The translations under genes and the position numbers were made by a program. Under the pieces are notes generated by a model, which was not told the origin of the DNA, searched no databases, and was given only the letters and a program-made list of their open reading frames with translations. 49,742 nucleotides of DNA, from NCBI GenBank assembly GCA_026225555.1, contig JAMFSY010000113.1:1-49742 (forward strand). Direction: 5' to 3'. Position 1 is the first letter of the stretch. Every line of letters starts with the position of its first letter. Below are positions 42,791 through 49,742 of the stretch, piece by piece. This stretch comes from Methylacidiphilales bacterium (GTDB taxonomy: Bacteria; Verrucomicrobiota; Verrucomicrobiia; Methylacidiphilales; UBA1321).

Positions 42791-43561
42791 TTACTTAAAC
42801 TCTTCCGTGCTACATTGAATATCATCCACTAGCACCGTGGCACCCTTGGGAATACCAAATGCAAGTTGTGCATTATCACCCCAAGTATCACCACTCCAAG
42901 CCTTTGCCATGGGGAAAACCAATCCATTTTGAGATGTCATTCCAGGCGACATCACAGAATATACCTTTGCAGAAAAATCGAGTTCCACTTGGATTTGAAT
43001 CCACTCGTCATACGCGCAACTACCGACACTTACATCCATGGGCTTTCCAGTATCGGGTACTCCATTTATTGCCGCAAGGACAAGGCTCCCATTCCCGCTG
43101 TCGCTGAGCGAGACGGTCGCACCCACGATCGGTGACGCACCATTCACTTGCTGACAACCGAATGTCACTTTGCCTCCCTGAGACTGTGCGCCCGAAGGAA
43201 TGAAAATGTTGAATCGCAGCCAGACTTTGTTGCTGTTTTCAGCAGGAGTTAGCCAAGCACCGGGCCCCCTGGATGACGAGAGATAAAAGGTATTCGGGCC
43301 TTTATCATCATTCTTGATCTCCAGGGACTTTTCACTTTGGTGGCCTTTATCGACGATAAGGGCTGAGACCGTTGCATCCGTAGGCCACTGTGCCCACTTA
43401 TCAAGTCCCTGACCGCCAACTCCCAACAACGGCTGGCCTACCGTGTATTCTTCAAAAGTTTCGCTGAAGAATGGATCAGCCTTCGTTGCTCCGATGGAGA
43501 GAAAAAACAGCGGTGTAAGGATAAAACTGAGTCGGAATGGAAAGAGAAAGTTCCTTTTCAT
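42791..43561 (-). CDS. Secreted sandwich (lectin-like) hypothetical protein
   Basis: 256 residues. A signal peptide (MKRNFLFPFRLSFILTPLFFLSIGATKA) precedes SETFEEYTVGQPLLG, KSLEIKNDD, WLRFNIFIPSGAQ and VLVDDIQC, the strand pattern of LamG/polysaccharide-lyase-like jelly rolls. No catalytic residues can be named; a carbohydrate-binding role is possible. It lies 281 bases upstream of the cassette on the same strand, each with its own operator-like site. Confidence 0.78.
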   Translation of the reverse strand: MKRNFLFPFRLSFILTPLFFLSIGATKADPFFSETFEEYTVGQPLLGVGGQGLDKWAQWPTDATVSALIVDKGHQSEKSLEIKNDDKGPNTFYLSSSRGPGAWLTPAENSNKVWLRFNIFIPSGAQSQGGKVTFGCQQVNGASPIVGATVSLSDSGNGSLVLAAINGVPDTGKPMDVSVGSCAYDEWIQIQVELDFSAKVYSVMSPGMTSQNGLVFPMAKAWSGDTWGDNAQLAFGIPKGATVLVDDIQCSTEEFK

Positions 43562-43605
43562 AACTTTACGACCGTATCATATTATTTATTGATGTAAAGC
43601 TCGGA

Positions 43606-43623
43606 ATTTAACGATTCAATGAA
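43606..43623 (-). promoter_or_regulatory. LacI-type operator site H
   Basis: The plus strand reads ATTTAACGATTCAATGAA; on the minus strand TTCATTGAATCGTTAAAT, 16 of 18 positions identical to site A. It lies 45 bases upstream of the secreted sandwich protein and shares TTCAATGAACATCAA (43615-43629) with the sequence at 42557-42571. Confidence 0.55.
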
Positions 43624-44127
43624 CATCAAACCCGCAATGCACTGCGAGGGCTTGCTGATTCGAGTTTAAAATCGGTAAGCATTCCTGTTGCTGTGTGAAG
43701 AGCGTTGCCTTCATTGAAACCTTGGAAACGCGATTGTAACACTGTCGATTACGCTAAAGAAATTCCGCCATGGGCGGCAACAGCGTGGCAATGAATGCTG
43801 GCAAGATTGTATATAACGGCAGCAACGGGCACGTCGAATTCTGGAACGGCTCCTGATCTTCTCAGCTACTCGCCGCTGTCGACCTTGTATTTCCTCAGCG
43901 TCGATCAGATCACCTTCGATCCCTCGGGTTACACTAACCTCAACGCTTGATCTGAAACGATTGGGGAGTCTACTCGGGACTATTTGTTACGGTGAGACGA
44001 TCAATGGCTCTGTAATTTGGAGACATTATTCAGACTCGCACAAAGGATTGGCATTGAGCGCTGAGTTCAATTCCGAAATGAATGGAGTACACTATTTCCG
44101 CCAACTCCTTTGGGGGAGTTGCACCCG
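43624..44127. pseudogene. Remnants of lost genes (beta-strand protein and DUF2971-like pieces)
   Basis: Short protein-like runs in shifting frames and no intact gene. GKIVYNGSNGHVEFWNGS ends in a stop, and in the next frame YFLSVDQITFDPSGYTNLNA also stops; both look like parts of a repeat-rich surface protein. From 43961 a run contains IWRHYSDSHKGLALSAEF, which resembles the conserved WxHYADxHKGxC block of DUF2971 proteins, and then runs into the opposing SDR gene. A lone TGAAACGATT (43953-43962) is also present. Confidence 0.38.
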
Positions 44128-44898
44128 TCAGATGCCTTTGATCTCACCGCCATCCATGCGCACGGCACTTCCGGTCATCCACTTCGCTCGGGGCGAGACC
44201 AGGAATGCCATGAGGTCTGCGATTTCTTCGGGTTGCCCGTAACGGCTGATTCCGGCTTGGGCGGGAAACTTTTCCATCGCCTCTTCGAAACTCATGTTGT
44301 GAGCAGGCGCATATTTTTCCATGTAGGTCTTGCGGCGGTTCGTCAGGACAGGTCCCGGGAGCACGCTATTGACCTGGACGCCGTCCCTGATGCCTCGCTC
44401 GGCAAAGGCGCGAGCCATCGCGACGATGGCCGCGTTGATCGTTGCCACCGCCGCGTAGGCCGATTTCGGCGCCTGCGCGGAATTGCCCGACATGAAAACG
44501 ACCGAGCCCTGGGACTCCTTTAGCGCATTCCAAGCATGAACGGTGATGCGCCGCGCACCGTGCAGTTTCAACGCCAACCCGTCATCCCATTGCGCGTCCG
44601 TCATCTCCAGGATATCGACCTGCGGAACCGCGCCGGCGATATTGATCAGGGCATCGATCCTTCCAAATCGATTTAAAGCTTCGTCCACAAGTGTCTTATT
44701 CGCCGCCGGCTCGCGAAGGTCGAGCGACAGGGGCAACACTTGCGCGCCGGCTTTATCAACGACCTTTGCCACTTCTTTCAGGGCATCGTCATTGCGAGCG
44801 GCAAGCACGAGGGAGGAGAAATCCTGGGCCAATCTTAAAGCAGTTGCGCGGCCTATGCCTTGGCTGGCTCCAGTGACAATCGCGACAGAATTTTTCAT
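44128..44898 (-). CDS. Short-chain dehydrogenase/reductase-like protein lacking the catalytic Lys
   Basis: 256 residues. The Rossmann motif TGASQGIG (9-16), DLRE, and NIAGA (86-90) are typical classical SDR features, and the C-terminal WMTGSAVRMDGGE fits. Ser137 and Tyr148 are possible catalytic residues, but the YxxxK motif reads YAAVA, with Ala152 in place of Lys. The activity is therefore doubtful or different. The ATG at 44898 is chosen over 44973, which would overlap the upstream gene. It is the third gene of a minus-strand operon with two alpha/beta hydrolases. Confidence 0.85.
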   Translation of the reverse strand: MKNSVAIVTGASQGIGRATALRLAQDFSSLVLAARNDDALKEVAKVVDKAGAQVLPLSLDLREPAANKTLVDEALNRFGRIDALINIAGAVPQVDILEMTDAQWDDGLALKLHGARRITVHAWNALKESQGSVVFMSGNSAQAPKSAYAAVATINAAIVAMARAFAERGIRDGVQVNSVLPGPVLTNRRKTYMEKYAPAHNMSFEEAMEKFPAQAGISRYGQPEEIADLMAFLVSPRAKWMTGSAVRMDGGEIKGI

Positions 44899-44926
44899 AG
44901 ATCCAGGCCTTTCCAATTTAGGGCGA

Positions 44927-45625
44927 CTAAGTCTCTTTGACGTTACTGCGAATAGCTTCGAGAAGAACATCAACCACGACGTTCGGAGCAGTCAGCATCG
45001 GCGAATGATCAACGGCATGCGTGCGCACCATGGCTCCCATGCGTGCGGCCTGGAAGTGCTGCGTCTTCACGGGAATCATCCGGTCGTTCTCGGCGACGAG
45101 GAACCACGCCGGCCTGCCCTTCCAAAGTGGCCTGGGAGCCTTCTCCTGGATGCACTTCACGTTTATCGGCCGTTGGGTCGCGAAAAGCACCGACTTCACA
45201 TCGGGGTCTGCGTTCTGGGCGAACGCATGCTCGAAGCCTTCGGGGGGCATCCAAATGAATCCGTTGTCGTCGGGACCTAACTTCGGGGCTTGGGGATGTG
45301 GCGGTTCCCGATAAAAGATGTCTGCCACGGTTTCTCCCTCGTCCGGCGCGAGCGCTGCCACATAAACGAGCAGCTTCACGCGCTCGTTCTTGGTGGCACC
45401 GATGACCGCGCCGGCGTACGCATGGGCAACGAGGACGATGTCACCCTCGATCCTGGCCAGCATCCGATCGAGCGCGTCAACATCATCGCTCAGACTGGTC
45501 AGGGGGATTGGTGCGCAGACCACCCCGAGTCCCTGTTTTTGCAAAGGAAGGATGATTTTAGTCCAACTCGCACATTCCGCCCAAGCACCGTGAACCAGAA
45601 CCAGGGTAATTTTGGAATTCGGCAT
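44927..45625 (-). CDS. Alpha/beta-hydrolase-fold protein without the nucleophile Ser
   Basis: 232 residues of the EstC/salicylate-esterase-like type (LVLVHGAWAECASW, LLVYVAALAPDEGETVAD). The nucleophile elbow, normally GHSxGG, reads AHAYAG, so position 69 is Ala. The His of a triad (VDHSPML, His207) and an acidic AEND remain. The protein may bind rather than hydrolyse, or use other chemistry. It is second in the operon, 23 bases after the 45649 gene and 28 bases before the SDR gene. Confidence 0.85.
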   Translation of the reverse strand: MPNSKITLVLVHGAWAECASWTKIILPLQKQGLGVVCAPIPLTSLSDDVDALDRMLARIEGDIVLVAHAYAGAVIGATKNERVKLLVYVAALAPDEGETVADIFYREPPHPQAPKLGPDDNGFIWMPPEGFEHAFAQNADPDVKSVLFATQRPINVKCIQEKAPRPLWKGRPAWFLVAENDRMIPVKTQHFQAARMGAMVRTHAVDHSPMLTAPNVVVDVLLEAIRSNVKET

Positions 45626-45648
45626 GTCCGTGCTTCCATCTCAATTGA

Positions 45649-46512
45649 TTAGTTACCCACGGCTCTCGCCAGAAACGGGACAATGGCTTCGGCTATTTCA
45701 CGGCAATGCGTTTCCAAGGCAAAATGTCCCGTGTCGAAGAATTGGACCGTCGCCTTGGGGACATCGCGCTTGAACGCTTCTGCGCCGGCAGGCAGGAAGA
45801 ACGGATCGTTCTTTCCCCAAACCGCCAAAATCGGCGGTTGGTATTTCCTGAAGTATTCCTGAAACTTTGGATAAAGCGCGACGTTGTTGGCGTAGTCCTT
45901 GAGGAGGTCCAACTGAAGTTCATCTGCGCCGGGACGCGCGAGATAAAAGTCATCCAGAGAGCGCCCGTCAGGAGACACCAGGCTGACATCCGCGACACCG
46001 TGAGTATATTGGAATGTGGTCGTTTCCGGTTTAAGGAACGCCCTTAAGGCGTCGCGGTTGGCTTGGGAGGCATCCTTCCAATAGGCTCGAATCGGATCCC
46101 ATCCATTACTCAAACCCTCCTCGTAGGCATTGCCATTTTGGGAGATAATGGCGGAGATCCGATCCGGGAATTTGAGGGCCAGTCGAAGGCCTACCGGCGA
46201 GCCATAATCGAAGATATAAATGGCAAACTTCTTGAGCCCAATCTTCTCGGTAAATTCGGCGATGGTATCTGCGATATTCCCGAAGGTGTATGGGTACTTG
46301 CTCCGCTCGGGCATATCGGACTGCCCGAAACCGGGAAAATCGGGCGCTACGAGATGATATCGTTCCGCCAGCAGCGGAATGAGATCGCGGAACATGTGGC
46401 TGGAGCTTGGGAAACCATGAAGCAGCAACAAAGTGGGGGCGTTTGGATCACCGGCCTCCCGGTAGAAAATTTTAATGCCATTGACATCAGTGGTCCTGTA
46501 ATTGACGGTCAT
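45649..46512 (-). CDS. Epoxide hydrolase/haloalkane dehalogenase-like alpha/beta hydrolase
   Basis: 287 residues. HGFPSSSHMF is the oxyanion loop, and YIFDYGSPVG has Asp102 as nucleophile, the hallmark of epoxide hydrolases and dehalogenases as against esterases. WGKNDPFF supplies the acid and DTGHFALE the base (His263). No signal peptide. It is the first gene of the operon and faces the CGNR regulator gene across 140 bases. The operon looks like a small detoxification or side-pathway unit rather than part of the glycan system. Confidence 0.88.
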   Translation of the reverse strand: MTVNYRTTDVNGIKIFYREAGDPNAPTLLLLHGFPSSSHMFRDLIPLLAERYHLVAPDFPGFGQSDMPERSKYPYTFGNIADTIAEFTEKIGLKKFAIYIFDYGSPVGLRLALKFPDRISAIISQNGNAYEEGLSNGWDPIRAYWKDASQANRDALRAFLKPETTTFQYTHGVADVSLVSPDGRSLDDFYLARPGADELQLDLLKDYANNVALYPKFQEYFRKYQPPILAVWGKNDPFFLPAGAEAFKRDVPKATVQFFDTGHFALETHCREIAEAIVPFLARAVGN

Positions 46513-46652
46513 GAATTGCCTTTCGCTTTGAGGGTTAGGTCTGCCATGGAAAAAAATAACATCATCAATCTAACCCGTCAAACGACAGTTAGAAGGTTAT
46601 TTAGCGTGAGTCAACCTGAGCAATTCAGGATTGGGGCAGGAGGAAATTAATC

Positions 46653-47330
46653 ATGGGAAGCTCACTCCCTCCAGCCATCTTCATTGCCGGACCGCTCGGC
46701 TTGGATTTCCTGAATTCCCTGGCCAGACCGATCGCCGAGGTTGTCGACTGGCTGAGCGACGGAGACGATTTTTTGTCCTGGATGAAGCAGGCGGGACTAC
46801 TAACCGTCGATGAAACCGCCGTTATCAAGTCGAGCATGTCCTCCAAGGAGCTCGACAAAGTCGCCGCGAAGGCCCGGGTTTTGCGGGACTGGCTGCGAGG
46901 CTTTGTCACGGAACATATGGGTCGGCCTCTGAAGGCTCAGGACCTCACGCAATTGGAGCCTCTTCATGACCTTTTGGCGTCGGATGAAATGTTCTGGTCG
47001 CTAGTGCCAGGACCTACAACTTTGGCAGGACAGACGTCGGGGGAAGCATCTACGGGGGTATTTCACCTTCGGGCGCAACGCCGATTTCGCAGGCCGGATG
47101 CCTTGCTCTCCCCTATCGCCGAGGAGATCGCCAAATTTATATCCTCGGCAGATTTTCGATACGTCAAAGCCTGCCAGGGCGACCACTGTATTCTCTTCTT
47201 CCTTGATCAAACCCGCCGGCATTCAAGACGATGGTGCAGCATGGCTGTCTGCGGAAATCGTGCCAAGCAGGCGGCCCACCTCGAGCGGCTCAAAAAGCGA
47301 AAATCCTCCGGAAAGCGCCAACGCAGTTAA
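46653..47330 (+). CDS. ABATE/CGNR zinc-finger transcriptional regulator
   Basis: 225 residues. The N-terminal part (LGLDFLNSLA, VDWLSDGDDFLSWMKQAG, LRDWLRGFV) fits the ABATE domain, and the C-terminal CGNR zinc finger has Cys174, Cys179, Cys195 and Cys200 in ACQGDHCILFFLDQTRRHSRR..CSMAVCGNR order. These proteins act as stress- or toxin-responsive regulators. AGGAGGA (46638-46644) is 8 bases before the ATG, the best ribosome binding site in this part. It is divergent from the hydrolase/SDR operon and the likely controller of it. Confidence 0.92.
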   Translation: MGSSLPPAIFIAGPLGLDFLNSLARPIAEVVDWLSDGDDFLSWMKQAGLLTVDETAVIKSSMSSKELDKVAAKARVLRDWLRGFVTEHMGRPLKAQDLTQLEPLHDLLASDEMFWSLVPGPTTLAGQTSGEASTGVFHLRAQRRFRRPDALLSPIAEEIAKFISSADFRYVKACQGDHCILFFLDQTRRHSRRWCSMAVCGNRAKQAAHLERLKKRKSSGKRQRS

Positions 47331-47372
47331 CTTCGGCGCTCCATTTATCCGACCTCCCGGCCGGAGCCTTAC

Positions 47373-47786
47373 TTAGAAAAGCTCGCCGGGCTGAAAGAAG
47401 CGCGCCAGTTCACCCTTGGCGGATTCCAGGGAATCGGAGGCATGGACGATATTCACCATGACATCGACGCCAAAGTCACCGCGGATGGTGCCCGGAGCCG
47501 CCTTTTTGGAATCGGTGGGGCCGACGAGCTCGCGAACCTTTTCGATGACTCCATCGGCTTCCACGGCCAGGGCAATGACCGGGCTCGACTGCATGAAGGT
47601 TTCCACTTCAGGGAAAAACGGCTTGGCGGCGATATGAGCATAATGCTCGCGCAGGATTTCCGGTCCCAGCTTCATCATCTTCGCGCCACGGATGCGAAAA
47701 CCGGCTTTTTCAAAACGTTGCAAAACGTCTCCGCAATGACCTTTGGTGACGCAATCGGGCTTGAGCAAAATGAGAGTGGTTTCCAT
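47373..47786 (-). CDS. ndk: Nucleoside diphosphate kinase
   Basis: 137 residues, the family's standard length. It transfers the gamma-phosphate of ATP to other NDPs through a phospho-His. LILLKPDCV has the ATP-binding Lys9, and NIVHASDS has the active His115 followed by Ser117. The ATG at 47786 is preferred to a GTG 21 bases upstream, since the family begins with (M)ERTLILLKPD. Convergent with the CGNR gene. A housekeeping gene. Confidence 0.95.
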   Translation of the reverse strand: METTLILLKPDCVTKGHCGDVLQRFEKAGFRIRGAKMMKLGPEILREHYAHIAAKPFFPEVETFMQSSPVIALAVEADGVIEKVRELVGPTDSKKAAPGTIRGDFGVDVMVNIVHASDSLESAKGELARFFQPGELF

Positions 47787-47893
47787 AAAAAGAGTAAGGC
47801 GGTTCACGCTAAAGGAAAACGCTGACCACGGAAGGAAAAAAGTTCACGCCCCAACTAGCCCGACAAACGGGTTCGGTTCTACCAGGCGGAGAG

Positions 47894-48187
47894 CTAGCTT
47901 TTCGCCAGAGAGACATTGGTCGCTTTGATCAGGACCAGAACTTCATCGCCCTTTTTGAGCTTCAGTTCCTTCACCGACGTCGTCGTGACGACGGAGGTCA
48001 CGATACCCGCGCTGGTTTCGACGATGACCTCGGAAAGAATCTTGTCCCGGGTGATCGACTTGACCTTTCCCTTGAGCTGATTGCGGATGCTGGATGTCGT
48101 GGTGGCGTGATCCAGTATCCGCCTGCCCGACGGCTTCTTCGAGCAAATAATCTCCTCGTTGGGATGCGCCGAAAAAAGTTGCGCCAA
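47894..48187 (-). CDS. Molybdate-binding Mop/TOBE-domain protein, start uncertain
   Basis: The C-terminal 65 residues (IRNQLKGKVKSI, EVIVETSAGIVTSVVTT, LKLKKGDEVLVLIKATNV) are a textbook Mop/TOBE domain, which binds molybdate or tungstate in small cytoplasmic oligomers. No ATG, GTG or TTG lies close before the domain; the nearest usable codon in frame is a TTG at 48187, giving 97 residues with an N-terminal tail (MAQLFSAHPNEEIICSKKP). GAGGAG precedes in-frame ATT codons near 48145, so a rare ATT start is another option. The frame stays open far upstream, but that part opposes the bicupin gene and is not coding. Confidence 0.7.
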   Translation of the reverse strand: MAQLFSAHPNEEIICSKKPSGRRILDHATTTSSIRNQLKGKVKSITRDKILSEVIVETSAGIVTSVVTTTSVKELKLKKGDEVLVLIKATNVSLAKS

Positions 48188-48211
48188 AGGTAATCGGGTC
48201 GATCTTTTTGT

Positions 48212-49519
48212 ATGGAAAAGTCGTCCTGCGGTCGTCCATCCAACGCGGCTCAACCCTCGCCTGCGCCCGCGGAAATTGCCGGTCTGGATCGCCGGAAGTT
48301 CATCGGAGTCGGTTCCTCCGCGCTGGTGATGGCGGCCCTCGCGCTTTCCAACGCCCGGAGCCAGGATATCGAGAAAGTCACCACGGCTCAGCACGATAAA
48401 AGCATGACCGATCCGGGGCCGGAAAATGGCGGTCTTCGCGACATCAGCCCCAATGGATTTCTCCCGCCGCCCACCGACCATGGCGAGGCGCCGGAGTTTT
48501 GGAACTCGTTTTCGATCGCCCACCGGCGCGTCCAACCGGGAGGCTGGACCCGGCAGGTCACGGTCGAAGATTTCCCTATTTCCAAGGATATTGCCGGCGT
48601 CAACATGCGCCTGACGGCTGGCGGCATTCGGGAGCTTCATTGGCACGAGGCCGCGGAGTGGGCGATCATGTTGAGCGGCAAGGCCCGGATCACGGCGCGG
48701 GACTTGGAGGGCCGGGGCTTTGTCAAAGATGTGGCGAAGGATGATCTTTGGTTTTTCCCGCCCGGCGTGCCTCATTCGATCCAGGGGCTCGAACCGGAGG
48801 GCTGCGAGTTTCTGCTCGTGTTTGATAACGGCAATTTTTCCGAAGGGAATACGACGCTCATCACCGACTGGCTGCGCCACGTTCCGCGCGAGGTGCTGGC
48901 CAAGAATTGGGGAGTCGCCGACAAGGCGTTGGATGACCTCTACACCGTCCCGGTGGAAGGGCTTTTCATCTTCCAGAAAAGCGTGCCCGGTCCGTTGGAA
49001 CAGGAGCAGCACCAAATCGCCGGGGCCAAAGGACTTTCGCCCGTCGCCTTTGATTTTCCGCTGCATTCCATGGCGCCAACTTTCAAGACCAAGTCCGGCG
49101 AGGTGCGCGTCGTTGATGCGCAAAACTTCCCCGTGACCACCACGGCGATGGCGCATGTGACCGTGAAGCCGGGAGGTCTACGCGAGTTGCACTGGCATCC
49201 GAATGCGAACGAATGGCAGTACTTCATCCAGGGCAAGGGCCGGATGACCGTCTTCTTTACCGCGGCCAAAGCGCGGACGATGGATTTCAACGCGGGCGAT
49301 GTCGGCTATGTGCCCCAGACCTTCGGCCACTACGTCGAAAACATTGGGAATACGGACCTGATCTTTCTCGAGCTGTTCAAGGCGCCCCGCTTCCAGGATC
49401 TGTCGCTTTCCGATTGGGTGACCCATGCGCCCGAGCAATTGATCCGCGATCACCTGCGGATCAGCGCGGAAACCTTGCAGGCGATTCCCCGCGATAATTC
49501 GACGGTCGTGCCGTCTTAA
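48212..49519 (+). CDS. oxdC: Tat-exported bicupin oxalate decarboxylase
   Basis: 435 residues. A twin-Arg signal (DRRKFIGVGSSALVMAALAL, Arg27-Arg28) suggests folded export. Two cupin domains each carry a Mn site: ELHWHEAAEW (His143, His145, Glu149, with His188 in GVPHSI) and ELHWHPNANEW (His327, His329, Glu334, with His373 in FGHYV). The N-domain lid reads FSEGNTT, corresponding to SENST of Bacillus OxdC with its key Glu kept (Glu211), favouring decarboxylase over oxidase. It converts oxalate to formate and CO2. It has only 24 bases to the divergent Mop gene if that starts at 48187. Confidence 0.92.
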   Translation: MEKSSCGRPSNAAQPSPAPAEIAGLDRRKFIGVGSSALVMAALALSNARSQDIEKVTTAQHDKSMTDPGPENGGLRDISPNGFLPPPTDHGEAPEFWNSFSIAHRRVQPGGWTRQVTVEDFPISKDIAGVNMRLTAGGIRELHWHEAAEWAIMLSGKARITARDLEGRGFVKDVAKDDLWFFPPGVPHSIQGLEPEGCEFLLVFDNGNFSEGNTTLITDWLRHVPREVLAKNWGVADKALDDLYTVPVEGLFIFQKSVPGPLEQEQHQIAGAKGLSPVAFDFPLHSMAPTFKTKSGEVRVVDAQNFPVTTTAMAHVTVKPGGLRELHWHPNANEWQYFIQGKGRMTVFFTAAKARTMDFNAGDVGYVPQTFGHYVENIGNTDLIFLELFKAPRFQDLSLSDWVTHAPEQLIRDHLRISAETLQAIPRDNSTVVPS

Positions 49520-49570
49520 GTGAGGATCTCGGAGCTTGCTGAAAAAGGCTCACTCTCAAAAATTTCAGTC

Positions 49571-49591
49571 ATCCTGAGCTTGTCGAAGGAT
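49571..49591. repeat. Candidate dispersed REP-like element
   Basis: ATCCTGAGCTTGTCGAAGGAT has complementary ATCCT/AGGAT ends. As I recall, the CCTGAGCTTGTCGAAGG type of sequence is frequent between genes in many environmental bacteria. Only one copy is seen here, after the oxalate decarboxylase gene and 88 bases before the transposase fragment. Confidence 0.4.
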
Positions 49592-49678
49592 CAGTTTCGC
49601 CTCGGTAAAAACAAGTGGGCTTCCCCCGATTTGGCGGACAGTGAGGGAAAGGATTTGGTTGGGTTATTGAGTTAGGGG

Positions 49679-49742
49679 TTAGCTGAGGAGGGCTTCAAAG
49701 TCCATCGGGGATCGATAGCCGAGGGAGCTGTGGAGACGCACA
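49679..49742 (-). mobile_element. 3' end of an IS3-family transposase gene (orfB), partial
   Basis: On the minus strand the last 20 codons read VRLHSSLGYRSPMDFEALLS and then TAA. RLHSSLGYRSPxxFE is the conserved C-terminal block of the IS3/IS150-type integrase (DDE) protein, shortly after its catalytic Glu. The rest lies beyond the window. The terminal inverted repeat should be in the bases just left of 49679 (GTTAGGGGTT region), but cannot be confirmed from one end. Confidence 0.8.

Noticed and set aside
43710..43721. TTCATTGAAACC as a further LacI-type site
   Set aside because: Only the left half matches the consensus and no intact gene lies downstream.
48188..49156. Upstream extension of the Mop frame (420 codons in total)
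   Set aside because: This part is antisense to the bicupin gene and has no domain; only the last 65-97 codons are protein-like.
1..49742. CRISPR array, rRNA genes or prophage
   Set aside because: No regularly spaced direct repeats, no rRNA-like conserved segments and no phage structural genes were seen on reading through.

Overview
The window looks like chromosomal DNA of a Verrucomicrobiota bacterium, probably near the Chthoniobacter/Terrimicrobium group. The reasons are a complete Verru_Chthon-type pseudopilin cassette, a PEP-CTERM beta-strand repeat protein, AraC and LacI regulators beside secreted glycoside hydrolases, and two phytanoyl-CoA dioxygenase-like genes. No similarity search was possible; calls rest on motifs, domain order, gene junctions and recall of families.

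Layout. Positions 1-1850 hold an edge fragment, a tRNA-Thr(UGU), a gene-poor stretch and an SGNH hydrolase. From 16927 down to 7091 runs a minus-strand carbohydrate operon: PEP-CTERM surface protein, GH2 enzyme, a 73-residue ORF, SSS transporter, sialate O-acetylesterase-like protein and polysaccharide deacetylase-like protein. A multidomain clan GH-A protein (3711-6929) and an esterase/beta-propeller fusion (1849-3672) follow on the same strand. From 17095 to 36143 lie further sugar genes (GH4 with an extra C-terminal sandwich domain, GH38, GH16, GH5-like, a 2-hydroxyacid dehydrogenase, a BD-FAE-like esterase), three AraC and two LacI regulators, and two divergent AraC/PhyH pairs. From 42509 down to 36273 runs a five-gene pseudopilin cassette whose junctions mostly overlap. 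From 43562 to 49742 come gene remnants, a small hydrolase/SDR operon with a divergent CGNR regulator, ndk, a Mop/TOBE protein, a Tat-exported bicupin oxalate decarboxylase and the end of an IS3-type transposase.

How it may work together. Secreted enzymes (GH2, clan GH-A, GH16, esterases) would trim a complex glycan, the SSS carrier would import products, and cytoplasmic enzymes (GH4, GH38, GH5-like, deacetylase, dehydrogenase) would finish the job. The strongest non-coding signal is a recurring half-site TGAAACG (or CGTTTCA), often within an extended form TTCATTGAATCGTTTCAT. It lies upstream of the surface-protein operon, the clan GH-A gene, the dehydrogenase, the 28565/29644 divergent pair, one LacI gene, a secreted sandwich protein and the pseudopilin cassette. 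I infer one LacI-type regulon joining glycan breakdown to a pseudopilin assembly of unknown function.
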